In this document: positions 31,332-42,410 of the stretch, piece after piece
Layout of the letters: each line of letters starts with the position of its first letter
Numbering within the stretch: position 1 is the stretch's first letter
Source of the DNA: Effrenium voratum
Lineage: Eukaryota; Sar; Dinophyceae; Suessiales; Symbiodiniaceae
Length of the DNA stretch: 64,000 bases
Direction: 5' to 3'
Assembly: GCA_963377175.1 (NCBI GenBank)
Contig: CAUJNA010001022.1
Span: 27,501 to 91,500, forward strand
Notes under the pieces: generated by a model
Databases searched by the model: none
What the model was told of the DNA's origin: nothing
The model's input: the letters and a program-made list of their open reading frames with translations, nothing else
Made by a program: the position numbers and the translations under genes

Positions 31332-32215
31332 GTTTTGATCACAATTGCGCATGCTTCAAGGTCAGGAAAAGGAGCACTCTCCCATTGAGCCTCACGAAAA
31401 TTAGCATACCGCAACATTTTCAGGCCGGCGTTGGCTTTGGCAGTCCTCTATTTTCCATTACACGCCTGCGCTTGGTTTGTGGCAAATTCGGTTTGTTTTT
31501 TGAGGAAGGGATCCTGTTTTATTCGGGACTTTGGCGAGGTCTTACACAATCTTGCACAAAGCTGTACAGGCCATCTTGGCAGAATCACATGTGCGTCCAT
31601 CGTTTGGGGGCGCTTTCACAGAATGGGCTTGTGGTTTTTGATGGTTGCCCTTTTTGTAGCTGGATTAAAGGGAATCAAAAGGACACGCACACGCAAGATA
31701 AATTTGGGTCCCCGCCATTGTGTGACTACCCTTTTGGGGGCGTGCATATTTTTGAGGGTCCCCTTTGGGATGGCTTGAAAGGGACACCAAAAATAAACCA
31801 CCATTCTCTACCATTTTTTGGTTACCCTCTGTTGTGACGAAAGCCGTTGGGAAAAAGCTGCGAAGACGCTCAACGGAGGAGGTGATCTCAGAAACCCACC
31901 CCAAGCAAAAACCAACCGCCACAGGTGTCCTTTTTGGTTGTTTTGGTCGAAAAATAAATGGGTTGCCCTGGTTTACCTGGTGGTTTAATCATCTACCAGG
32001 GAAACCCATCTATTTCCCCGACAAGGACGCCTATGCCAACCGCGCCCGTTTTTGGGGGCGGATTTTTCTCCGAAAATCGGAGACCCGCTCATCAGCCGCC
32101 GGCAGGATGCCCTCGGGGAAGATGTGTGCGAGCCCCTCCGCTCGAACCGCATAGGGGATGGAAATCCCACGTGTGATCATGGGGTGCCAGTGGGCCACTC
32201 CTCCCATCAAAACTC
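31332..32215. other. Non-coding stretch
   Basis: Two GGTACC/TTTAAA-type copies (about 31636-31682 and 31749-31790). A GC-rich patch at 32020-32150 is open in several frames with no boundaries. Confidence 0.4.
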
Positions 32216-32318
32216 GGTCCCCCAGTAGTACCCGTTTTTTTGGGGAGGGTTCCCCTACTAAAATAGACTATAGAACAAAAATGGTACCCTTATTCTAACC
32301 TCTCTACTGGAGGACCTC
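32216..32318 (+). repeat. GAGGGTTCCCCTACT repeat, copy 3
   Basis: GGGGAGGGTTCCCCTACTAA and ATAG, then GGTACCCTTATTCTAACCTC and TCTACTGGAGGACC. Near-identical to copy 2 over both blocks. Confidence 0.7.
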
Positions 32319-32379
32319 GAAAATGGAGTTGTTGTATCTCAACGTTGGGGGGATGTCGAATCGATGTCTCAGCTCGTTG

Positions 32380-32497
32380 GCACTCAGCCATGCGGTTCCT
32401 TAGCCTTTTTACTTTTCAGTTCGCTTAGTGGTTGGTTTTCCATTTGACCCGCTAAAAAGTTAAAAAAGTTTAGCAGGGGATGTGAGGACGGCCCAGT
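32380..32497 (+). repeat. CCAGCCATCCGG repeat, copy 7
   Basis: GCACTCAGCCATGCGGTTCC, CCTTTTTACTTTTCAGTTCG, CCCGCTAAAAAGTTAAAAAAG and GGACGGCCCAGT. Stem motif partly preserved. Confidence 0.65.
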
Positions 32498-32725
32498 CAG
32501 AACGGGTTATCAGCTTCAATCAGTGAGAATATATGGCCCTTTCTTCCTTCTTTAAAGCCAGTGATGGTAAAGGGACAAACCGAATATTCTGTTTGACAAT
32601 TGTGTCGAACGCTTATTTAGTATTCGCAGGTCAGATAGAATACTTAACCACTTAGAAGAATTGTTCGGAAGATAAGGAGATAGCGTATTAAGGAGATATA
32701 AGGAGATAACATATACGGGGCCTGA

Positions 32726-33030
32726 ATGACGGAAAGCAACCTCTAGGTCGATAGAGGTTGGGGTTAGAATAGTAGGGTGGGTGGGTGGAAGGTTTCGGAG
32801 CGTTTCTATTGCGCAACAATCCCGCTGGACTGCACCCATTGTCGTGCTATGTTTTTTTGTTTGAGGTTTGATTGGAATTAGCAGTTTCTATTTCAAGCGC
32901 CTGTTACAGATGATGCAGGGGATGCAGGGTCCATTTTCTGGGCGATGCTGGTATTGCTGGAGATGCTGGCTGGTGATGCCAGGGATGCTGGCTGGTAATG
33001 CCAGCGTGCCGGTTCTGTTGGCATTGCTTA
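32726..33030 (+). repeat. Long dispersed repeat, copy 2
   Basis: TGACGGAAAGC, GTTGGGGTT, AGTAGGGTGG, GCGCAACAATCCCGC-GGACTGCAC and then GATGCTGGCTGG units, in the same order as 4356-4620. The GATGCTGG tail is expanded here (at least five units). Confidence 0.65.
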
Positions 33031-33089
33031 GTGTTTGAGAGCTCGGACTGTGGCAGTGCACGTTGTGCTAAGTTATGATCTGTTGTTTT

Positions 33090-33655
33090 CACTTTGCTTT
33101 CTTATGTGCTGACATGTTAGCTGATTTGTAAAGCACATTTCATTGGACAGGAACTCCTGTAGGATTTTCATTTAGTTAGATATTGAGTAGACGTTGATAA
33201 CGATACTAAGTATAACTTCATAAGGAAAGACGTCAGAGGTCCACCAATCATGTTTTTACCTAACCACCATCACTACCATGGTCGGAAACCATCGTACAAC
33301 AGTGTTGTGCAGCGTTTCTCACGCTAAATTCACATCTTTCCCAACGGCTGCTCTGTAAAGTCAATTACAATTTGAATACTTTTGTAAATAGGACTCAATA
33401 ATCAGGAAATACCTGTTCCGAATCCTATTGGGAACCCTGCCTTACATACATTTAGAATTGAGATAGGCATTATTGCTAAATAGAACTTTGCATTTCAATT
33501 AGGATTTAGATATAATTCAATAAGGAATTAGGACATAATCCATTCAGAATTTAAATTCTAAATTAGCATTTAAATGCCCATTATTCTATTTCAAGTTAGA
33601 ATTTGCAGATTCTGCAGGTTGGCCACCTAGTTTGGCCCTAAATTAGACGCTACGA
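33090..33655. other. AT-rich stretch, no gene
   Basis: A clear drop in GC compared with both flanks. Degenerate AATTAGGATTTAGA-like units recur from 33360 to 33600. No exon. Could be older repeat DNA or a matrix-attachment-like sequence, but nothing specific is visible. Confidence 0.5.
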
Positions 33656-33811
33656 CATGCCATGGCCGTTTTGGAAGTGGGAACGGCTTTGCTTTCTAAG
33701 TGTGACTGGGCTCACTGGGGGGCGGGGCGGGGGGGGGGAGTGTCCGAACGTCCGGGCGGCTCCCCGATCCAACTCGCTTTGGCAACCCATGCGGGCGTTA
33801 ATTTCCTGCAG

Positions 33812-33849
33812 GAGATCACGTCTAGCCTCCAACAGTCTAACCAGCTTTT
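33812..33849 (+). CDS. Putative short exon (EITSSLQQSNQL)
   Basis: TTAATTTCCTGCAG is followed by 38 nt reading EITSSLQQSNQL plus TT, then GTTGAA. Good acceptor, glutamine/serine-rich helix. The frame is also open upstream. Confidence 0.35.
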
Positions 33850-34204
33850 GTTGAAAAAACATTTTGGGTCTGCCTCCATGTTGGACGCACCTGGACAGCA
33901 CTTGGTCCAACGCGACCTGGACTCAGCTGGCCAGATCCACCAGATCCAAATCTGTGCCCTTTAAAGGGGAGGGGAGGGGAACAAAGTGATGCCAACACTT
34001 TTTTGCGACTTCCTTTTAAAGGGGAGGGGCACCCCTGCCACAAGGTTTAGCGGCACGGCGGCAAGGACATGGTCCCCCCCAAAGATGGTCAGGACTTTGG
34101 GGTGGATTTTTATATGGACACCAAAAGGACACTGAAGCCATGGGGTTCGTCTTTGTTTATTTTATCAATGGAAAGGCAAGCTCCTATTTGTGAGACAACC
34201 CTCT

Positions 34205-34400
34205 CCCCCCCCCCCCCCCGCCGCCCCCCCAACCATTCAAGTCCCAACCCTCAACACCCTCCCGTTGTCCATGGACCCCCCCCACAACCCCACAACCCCA
34301 CAAACCCACAACCCCACAACCCCACAACCCCACAACCCCACAACCCCACAACCCCACAACCCCACAACCCCCGACAACCCCCGCAACCCCCGCAACCCCC
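34205..34400. repeat. CACAACCCC tandem repeat
   Basis: A C-run (34203-34219), then about ten 9-bp units CACAACCCC (34283-34368) grading into CGACAACCCC and CGCAACCCC. The minus strand, (GGGGTTGTG)n, is G-quadruplex prone. The sequence just after (34410-34550) is GC-rich and could contain an exon with an SRSRGRSRVSKQPSLEL reading, but the boundaries are unclear. Confidence 0.8.
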
Positions 34401-34550
34401 TCCCTCTCAACCCTCAGCCGCCCAAGCGCCTCGCTCCTCGCCGAGGCCGAACCCCCCGGCACGCAGCCGCAGCCGCGGCAGATCGCGGGTCTCCAAGCAG
34501 CCAAGCCTGGAGTTGGCCAACCTGCCGTCGGATCCCAGGCGAGTGGTTCG

Positions 34551-35663
34551 GCTTCGGCTTCTCTCTTCAAAGGCTTCGGCTTCTTTCGTATTTTTTTTTT
34601 GGGGGGGGGGTTACACGGGTACCCCCCCCATTTTTTGGTGGTTTTAAAGGAGCTTCTATTCTTTTATCTTTTTTGTTTTGAACCTTACTCGAATCTTGCA
34701 TACGGCCGCATTTGCGCCTTTCTTTGCACTTGGTTGGGTTTATTTGAACCTCACTCGGACCTTCAGGCCAAGGTCTAAATTGGGGTTAGCTGGCATCTGC
34801 ACCTTTTTCCAGGGCTCCCTATATTTGCGCTGCTTGTTTTGGACATAGCAGCATAGCAGGGAGTTTTCCCTACAGGTTGATGTTTGAGGGGAAACACAGG
34901 GAACCCTGCTATCCGACCTTGTTTGGCTTTCGTGGGGAATTCGAGCCACGACTAGCTGATCACTTGAAGGCTTGGTGGAAAGATGCGCACAAATTTTCCA
35001 CTGGCTTTAAACCACCAAACCCTCACGACTGACAAATGACATCCTCCCCGGAGGTTTCGTTACCATGGCCCAAGACCACCTATTTTCGTTAGGTTTCCAT
35101 GTGATCCACTGGATATGGGCCGTCCGCCCCACAACACTGGGTCTTCCTGGAGAATCTACAACAAGGGTTGTGGGAGCCCCTGATACATGTGATTCAACGT
35201 GGATATGTTGTGTGGATACATAAATATTTAAACAACAAAACCATATTACATTTTTACATATAGTATATATTCAAGGATTATGAGCACGACGTTTCTTTCG
35301 ATCGTTGATGTCTTGTCCGAGAGACCTGTGGCAAAGGCGCCCGTTTCCCTAATGTGAACTTTTAGTGGATATTGATCAAAAGGCCAAGCTGGTTGCAGAT
35401 CAGTTTGGCATATCATCCTTACAGGAATCACCATTCTTAAAAGGAGTTTCATCATCTAGCTCGGGTCTCTCTTTCTATATTTCAATGGGGCTGAACCCCG
35501 GAGTTTGTTAAAAGACGCTTTGTTTCCTAGGTTGGGCTTCTCTGTGTTTTTAATGGCTGAACCCTACGGGAGTTGGACACGCTAGTGGAATAGGACTCTG
35601 CCTTGCTTCGATTTGCTCCGCGAGTCCAACTCGCCGTTTTTTTTTCTTCTTTCTTCACCTCAG
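34551..35663. other. Non-coding stretch
   Basis: One GGTACC/TTTAAA copy (34613-34650). AT-richer from 35160 to 35460. The last 30 bases are a strong polypyrimidine tract that leads into the next exon. No other gene seen. Confidence 0.45.
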
Positions 35664-35709
35664 GTACATCCGGGCCATCTTGTCCAGTGAGCAGCTGCTG
35701 CGGCAACAG
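35664..35709 (+). CDS. Putative exon (YIRAILSSEQLLRQQ)
   Basis: A long pyrimidine tract ending TTCTTCACCTCAG precedes 46 nt reading YIRAILSSEQLLRQQ, followed by a GTGCGA donor. It is the best acceptor in the window. The product matches the end of the exon at 27508-27572 (FVRALLQSEELLKQQ), so the two probably arose by exon duplication within one gene, or mark two related genes in the same orientation. Confidence 0.6.
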
Positions 35710-37089
35710 GTGCGAGCGAGTCGCTTTTTTTTAAATAAAAACATATAAATAAACGGGATTTAAGATTCCAGAACCAGCCATGTGGGCGTGTCTCTTTCCT
35801 TTTTTTGGTTTGGGTGGGGGAAAAGACCCTTCAAGATGATGGGTTTCCTTTTGGGTTCCCTTTAAAACCGGCAAACATGGAGTATCCTCAGCAAAAGAGA
35901 GGCACAAATGACTATGAATTTTAGTGGGGAACCGCTTCAAAGTGATTGGTGGGCCTTGACTCCCCATGTGAATGATCTCCACCAAAGAGTCCGGGACCCA
36001 TGAGTCAAAGGGCAACCCTTGTCAGTGGTGGGTCCTCAAACAAAGACAGAATGGTTCCTTGCACCTGTAGACTTGAGAGAAAAGAGGTGGCTATGGCATA
36101 TTATACCCACTAGTTGATATCGCTTTTTGCAAGGGATTGCAATGAAGCAGTAAGTTCAGTCCATGAAAGGGACATCGCTTGAGGAGGTTGGAGCAGAGAC
36201 TTCTATCCACACCCATGGGCCCATGGTTCAAAGTCGTTGGACTATATATGAGACAGGGCCCTGGAAAAAAGGTTGCATCCCTCAGTTGGTCCAACTCATT
36301 TGGACATCTCGATGGGGAAAACAGAAGAGCCTGTGTTGATCAAATCAAATGGTTCCATCTTTTCTAAAAATCCCAAGATGGGGAGACCGGGAGACCGAGG
36401 GAGCCGTGTAGGTGTGACAAGCCCAAAGGAAGCCAACGAAGCATCGGCCACCCCAGTTCTCGGCTGCGAACTCTGCCAAGCCCTGCTCATTTTTTTTTTT
36501 TTTTTAAACTTTTGGCGGTTTAATACGGGGAAAAAAAAAACATCAGATGGCGAGAAGTTGAAGTCCGAACATCCCTTGGCAAGATGCAGCGAAGATTTGA
36601 TCAACGCAAGTTCTTCTGTTTTCCCCAGCCCATGGAGATGTCCAAATGAGTTGGACCAGCTGAGGGTTCCAGGGCCCTTTCTCACAGTCCAACAAGTTTG
36701 AACCGTGGGCCCGTTTCGCGGAGACGCGCCAGACTTGGTTCCACCCAGCCGATCGAGCTGGAGCCATGTCCAATAGTGGACACCATGCGCAGGGACACCA
36801 TGCCAGGGGCGTTTCTCGGGGGTCTTCCCCCAAAGGTTCTAAGATGACTTGCAGCCCCAAGCCACTTGGAACAAAAAAAGACAACTCGCGCTGTCCCAAT
36901 TGTCCAACTTGGCTATTGGCTTGCTTCATAGGCCTGAAAGGGGTGGGGAACAAGTTGATGGGGTTCACGGGTTTCAGTTTCCTTGTCACTTGGTGCCCTC
37001 AAGCAGACCCGAAGCCCAATTTCCTTCAGCTTTCCATATGTGGGAGAAGTCTGGCATGGGTTTGTGCTGGTGAGCCAATGTCCTGGCCA
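35710..37089. other. Mostly non-coding; one weak exon candidate
   Basis: A GC-rich patch at 36711-36770 reads FAETRQTWFHPADRAGAM on the plus strand, but no donor is obvious. A T-run at 36489-36505 and an A-run at 36530-36540. An inverted GGTACC/TTTAAA-type copy at 35845-35885. A 27-bp segment around TTGGTCCAACTCATTTGGAC (36286-36312) recurs inverted at 36635-36665, forming an inverted repeat about 350 bp apart. Confidence 0.4.
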
Positions 37090-37680
37090 TGAATTTTAGA
37101 CGTTGGCAGTTCATTGCCACCTTGGCGCTTGATTGCCAGGATTGAAGTATAGCGGTTTTTGCCATGGTTGAAATTACAGTGTTTTTCGTCTGGACCTAGA
37201 AGAAAAATAACCGACGATGTTGGTTCATTGTTATGGTTTCAGACTATGTGTGCTCGCATTGAAAGCTGGCAGCTTCTAGTCGTGCTTAAAATGAGAGTGG
37301 CATATTGCCATGGTTTGAAGGATAACATGGTTTAGACGATCTTACTTGTTTGATGCAGATCACATGATCAATGACATCAATGACAGCAGTCTCTTGTCAT
37401 TGTTTGAACGATCGCGGCTTATTTCCAGGGCTTAAACGATAGTGGTTGCTCGCAAGGGTTCAACCGATTTCTTGTCAGCATTCTCCCATGTTTCAAGTAC
37501 GAGTGGTAGCATATGCCACGGTTAAAACGACCGTGGTTCATTGCTATGGTTTCAATGATCGTGCTATTCTGACATAGATTTAACGGTGGCGGTTTACTGT
37601 ATTGCCAGCAATCAAACGATAGTGGTTCATTGCCATGATTTGATGCCATGGCTTGAACGACAGTGCTTGATTTCTGGCTG
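37090..37680. repeat. Degenerate tandem repeat, about 30-36 bp
   Basis: Roughly 16 imperfect units around CGATAGTGGTTCATTGCCATGG followed by TTTGAA. Clear examples are at 37519-37560 (ACCGTGGTTCATTGCTATGG) and 37615-37650 (CGATAGTGGTTCATTGCCATG). Conservation is stronger at the right end. No coding potential. Confidence 0.65.
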
Positions 37681-37965
37681 TACTTCCGTATTCTCTTTCC
37701 AGCGGATCCCTCTTGTCAGACGATGTGAATTTGGAAGGGTTTTCAAAAAAACGCTGGGTGAACAGAACAGGGGATCAATATTTGGATTATTGCCATATCT
37801 CATGGGGAGGGGGAGGGAGCCCAACTAAGCCCTTATTGAGCCCATTGGGCTCCCTCCCCCTCCCCTCCCTCCCGTCCGGCCCCCTATGAATTTCCCCATA
37901 CGTGACCCGGGATTGGAGAGAGGTGCTGGAAGTCCGTTCGCAAAGCTTTTATGCGACCTCTTTCT
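37681..37965. other. Non-coding stretch
   Basis: Contains GGGAGGGGGAGGGAGCCCAA / GGGCTCCCTCCCCCTCCC, an inverted repeat centred near 37833 with an arm of about 20 bp. No gene. Confidence 0.6.
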
Positions 37966-38060
37966 TGGTGGTTCCCAGCCATCACCCTTCGGTTTTTGGT
38001 TGGTTTAGTGGTTGGGTTTCCATTTGCCCAAGTGAAATAATACTTTTTCGCAAGGGGATC
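37966..38060 (+). repeat. CCAGCCATCCGG repeat, copy 8
   Basis: CTTGGTGGTTCCCAGCCATC, GGTTGGTTTAGTGGTTGGGT and TTCCATTT, with AGGGGATCTGAAAACG at the end. A second AGGGGATCTGAAAATAGG follows at 38095, another partial duplication of the tail. Confidence 0.65.
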
Positions 38061-38214
38061 TGAAAACGAAGAGATGTCAGTTTCCGCTTTATGCAGGGGA
38101 TCTGAAAATAGGTCAGTTTTCTCAAGGCCTATTTCTTCGGGTGGTTTCCCCCCCCCCCCGTACGAGGGAACTTTATGTATAATGTGAACGGGCCATTCGC
38201 CTTTTGATAACCAA

Positions 38215-39600
38215 GTCTTAGTTAAGAGAATTTTTAGAATTCTAGATGGTCCCAGCCCAGGAGGGGCCAGCCAGGACCTTTTGATTTTTATATTTTTTAG
38301 AATTTTTAGAACTTTTAGATTTTTTGAATTGAGTTCTAAAAATTCTAAAATTCGGACCCCCAAAATTTAGAATTTTTAGAATTTTTAGAACTCAATTCTA
38401 AAAAATCTAAAAATTCTAAAAATCGGACCCCCGAAATTTAGAATTTTTGGAATTTTTAGAATTCTAGAGGTCCCAGCCCAGGAGGGGCCCAGCCAGGACC
38501 CTTGATTTTTAGAATTTTTAGAATTTTTAGAACTTTTAGAATTTTTAGAATTGAGTTCAAACAATTCTAAAAATTCTAAAAATCGGACCCCCGAAATTTA
38601 GAACTTTTAGAATTTTTAGAATTCTAGATGGTCCCAGCCCAGGAGGGGCCCAGCCAGGACCTTTGATTTTTAGAATTTTTAGAACTGTTAGATTTTTTAG
38701 AATTGAGTTCTAAAAAACCTAAAAATTCTAAATTTCGGGGGTCCGATTTTTAGAATTTTTAGAATTGAGTTCTAAAAATTCTAAAAAATCTAAATTTTGG
38801 GGGTCCGAATTTTAGAATTTTTAGAATTTTTAGAACTCAATTCTAAAAAATCTAACAGTTCTAAAACTTCTAAAAATTCTGAAAATAAAAGGTCCTGGCT
38901 GGGCCCCTCCTGGGCTGGGACCATCTAGAATTCTAAAAAGTCTAAAAATTCTAAATTTCGGGGGTCCGATTTTTAGAATTTTTAGATTTTTTAGAATTGA
39001 GTTCTAAAAATTCTAAAAGTTCTAAATTTCGGGGGTCCGATTTTTAGAATTTTTAGATTTTTGAACTCAATTCTAAAAATTCTAAAAGTTCTAAAAATTC
39101 TAAAAATTCTAAAAATCAAGGGTCCTGGCTGGGCCCCTCCTGGGCTGGGACCTCTAGAATTCTAAAAATTCTAAAAATTCTAAATTTCGGGGGTCCGATT
39201 TTTAGAATTTTTAGATTTTTTAGAATTGAGTTCTAAAAATTCTAAAAATTCTAAATTTTGGGGGTCCGATTTTTAGAATTTTTAGATTTTTTTGGAACTC
39301 AATTCTAAAAATTCTAAAAGTTCTAAAAAATCGAAAAAATCTAAAAATATATATATATAAAAATCAAAGGTCCTGGCTGGCCCCTCCTGGGCTGGGACCA
39401 TCTAGAATTCTAAAAATTCTAAAAATTCTAAATTTCGGGGGTCCGATTTTTAGAATTTTTAGATTTTTTAGAACTCAATTCTAAAAATTCTAAAAGTTCT
39501 AAAAAATCGAAAAAATCTAAAAAATATAAAAATCAAAGGTCCTGGCTGGCCCCTCCTGGGCTGGGACCATCTAGAATTCTAAAAATTCTAACATCGAGTA
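38215..39600. repeat. Large inverted array of TTCTAAAAA monomers
   Basis: About 1.4 kb built from TTTTTAGAA / TTCTAAAAA units, TCGGACCCCCGAAATTT boxes and a 31-32 bp block. On the left half the block reads GGTCCCAGCCCAGGAGGGGC (38248-38278, 38469-38500, 38630-38661). On the right half it is the exact reverse (GGTCCTGGCTGGGCCCCTCC at 38891-38922, 39121-39152, 39369-39399, 39538-39568). The orientation switches near 38,776, so the array as a whole is a large imperfect palindrome that could extrude as a cruciform. It has no coding capacity. Confidence 0.9.
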
Positions 39601-42160
39601 TTTTTTGAGAGTTCAATTCTATAGTTTCAACATCAAAAAACATTGAGCATCCTGCACGCCCCTGGGCTAGGACGTGAAAGGCATGTCGCCCCCTTTGTTC
39701 GCGAGTAAGCAGAGAGGTTGGAAAGAGTGAGGAAGGGATGGGAAGGTGGAGGACATGCCTCTCACTAGCGTAAAAGGGGTAGGAAGAGAAATGAAAGATG
39801 CTTCTCTTTTTAGCTGTTGGATGGGGTGAAGGCAATTCACCCTTTCATGCTACTCCTTTCTCTTTTCCACGCCTTTACCCACAACCGCAAGTAGCTGTGT
39901 GTTGGATAAAGGCTTGGGAGACGAAGGATAGAGAGTGAGGGATAGAGATGAATGCTGGGCCAGCCCTCACAAGGCTTCTCTCTTCGTTCGTCCATCATTA
40001 TCTCTTCATCCACATCCTTTATCTCTCCTTAAAGACCGGGAGAGAAGATAGGAAAAGGACAGGCAATGGAGCTTCAGCTCGTCTCATGCCTTCGCCAGCT
40101 CTAGAGCCAACATAAGAGAGGGAGAAGGGGTGACATCTCTTTCTCTCACGTAGAGTCCTTGCCATTATTTCAGAATGAAGAAATGGCGTGGGAAGGCGCG
40201 TGAGAGGGAGATGACCAGCTCCTCCATCATTATCCTATCTGTTAGAGCTGTGGGGCCAACGGAGAGAGCAAGAGAAAGAGGGTCAACAGGTAAAGATGAT
40301 TGGGGAAGAGATAGAGAGTGAACGGAAAAGCTGGGACAATAAGGACATTCCAGCTCGTCTAGCTTTCATCTACTTCCCTTCTCTTGACCTCCCTCGTTTC
40401 TGGGCAAGAGGTTGGGAAAGAGAAGCTGAATAGAGGTGAAGAAAGAGGAATTCATTTGTAACTGCTGGAAAGAACTGGCCAGCGGATGGGATTTCCTCTG
40501 GCCACCTCTCACCTAATCACTTTACCTCTCTCGTCATCAATTTCCTTTCTCCTTTCCATTCTCACCGTTGCAAAGGCTAGGAAAGAAGAAGGGGTGAAGA
40601 GATAGGAGAGAGAACTAGAATGAAGAACCCAGATGACATGAAAGACGTTCTGGATTCTGTGACATGGTTAAGGGGAAGGAGATGTTGGTGATAGAGAAGG
40701 AGAAGGAGTTGCATTCCTTTCTCTTGCATACAATCCCCGCCACTCCAGAATTAAGAGATGGCAAGGGAAGGCGTGTGAGAGGGAGATGACCAGCTCCTCC
40801 ATCATTATCCTACCTGTTAGAGCTGGAGCTGAGCGAGAGAGAGAGAGAGATGGAGGGCGGTCATATGATGGCTAATGAAAGAGAAGGCGCCATCATCACT
40901 CTCACTTTTTACCTCTCATTACCTACCTCCCATCATCTCTAGCTTCTAAATCTTGGATGTGGATGAGGGAGGAGATAGGATGAGAGGGAAAACGTGACAA
41001 GGTGAGCCCACCCACTCTCTCCTTCACCCACCTTTTTAATCTCCTTTTCTCTCGCTTGCAGGTGATGATGAGTGAAGAAGCGAGCGAAGAGTCAGGGCAA
41101 GAAAGGAAGAGACAGGGAAAGAGATGTTACTATCATAAAAATGTTTCCATACTCTAAGAGTACAAATCAGAGACGCTTTATCATTTGAGATGCTTTCCAT
41201 CTCTTGCAATCGCTTTCTCCATTCTATTTCCCTCTCATGTCACTCCCAAAGCTATTAAAAGAGAACGGGAATGACAGGTAAAGATGATTGGAATTGGACA
41301 ATAAGGACATTCCAGCTTGTCTAGCTTTCATTCACTTCCCTTCTCTTGACCTCCCTCGTTTCCAAAAGAAACTTATAACTGGGCAAGAGGTTGGGCAAGA
41401 GAAGCTGAAAAGAGGTGAAGAAAGAGGAGTTCATTTGTAACTGCTGGAAAGAATTTCTTTTCTCCTTTCCATTCTCACCGTTGAAACGGCTAGGAAAGAG
41501 ATAGGAAAGAGAATTAGAATGAAGAACCCAGATGACTAAGGAAACAAGATGGTTGGATGGCCATCCATCTCCTTGCCCACTCTCTCATCTCTTTCCCCGC
41601 CCAATAGAAATGAAGGGGAGAAAGGGTGGTGGTAAGGTGGTAAGATAGAGGCTTGAATCATGAGGCCAGACAGCCATCCTCCCCTCTCGCCATTTTTTCT
41701 TGGCATATCTTCACTTTCCAAGAATATCTTTTCCCATTCTCATCCATCTCCCAGCCAATGAAAATGAGGTGAGGGGATGGGCCGTGAGATGGCCAATCAA
41801 TGAGTTTTTTCCTCTCTCTCGCCCTTCTCTCCCTCTCTACCTCCCATCACCCAACCTCTGCTTCCGAGAAAAAGAGTTGGGGTGATAAAGGGAAACAAGA
41901 AGGGGGGAGAAATAAGCAATGGAGATTCCTTAGCCCACCCTTCCTTGAGATCTTATTGGTAGGCATTTCCTGTCTACAGACTCTCTAGACCCAATTATGA
42001 ATTGATTATTGTAATCTACAGTACCAAGTCTTGGTCATTTCTGTATCACCTATTAATTAATCACTTGTCTCTACTTTGCTCCATTGATAAGACTTCTGCA
42101 GTCCATGACATCAATAATCGCAAGGCAAGAGAAACACCAAGAGCTGAGAAAGATAATTAA
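39601..42160. other. AG/CT-rich non-coding block with internal duplications
   Basis: Sequence dominated by GAGAGG/CTCTCC-type words, unlike either flank. Internal duplications include GAGAGGGAGATGACCAGCTC with about 40 following bases at 40200-40250 and 40772-40822. GGACATTCCAGCT with the following TCTAGCTTTCAT and CTTCTCTTGACCTCCCTCG is at 40340-40400 and 41302-41360. TTCATTTGTAACTGCTGGAA is at 40450 and 41429. No ORF above about 60 codons looks coding. Confidence 0.6.
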
Positions 42161-42410
42161 ATATGAGATACGCTAAAATAGAATATAAAAAATGTTGAAT
42201 TGGAATTAGTTTCTGGATTGACCTGACCGTGCAAATCTGCGACGCTGCTATCCCTTTTTTCGCGCAGATCAAGTGGCAAGTGCTGAAAAAGGAGCCGGTT
42301 CACATTATACGCATTGTTCCCTGCCACGGGGGGGGAGGGGGGGGGGAGGGGGGGGGGGGTCCCCCACGTACCGCGCGGCAATTTGATGACGTTCCACTAA
42401 ACGTAGTCTT

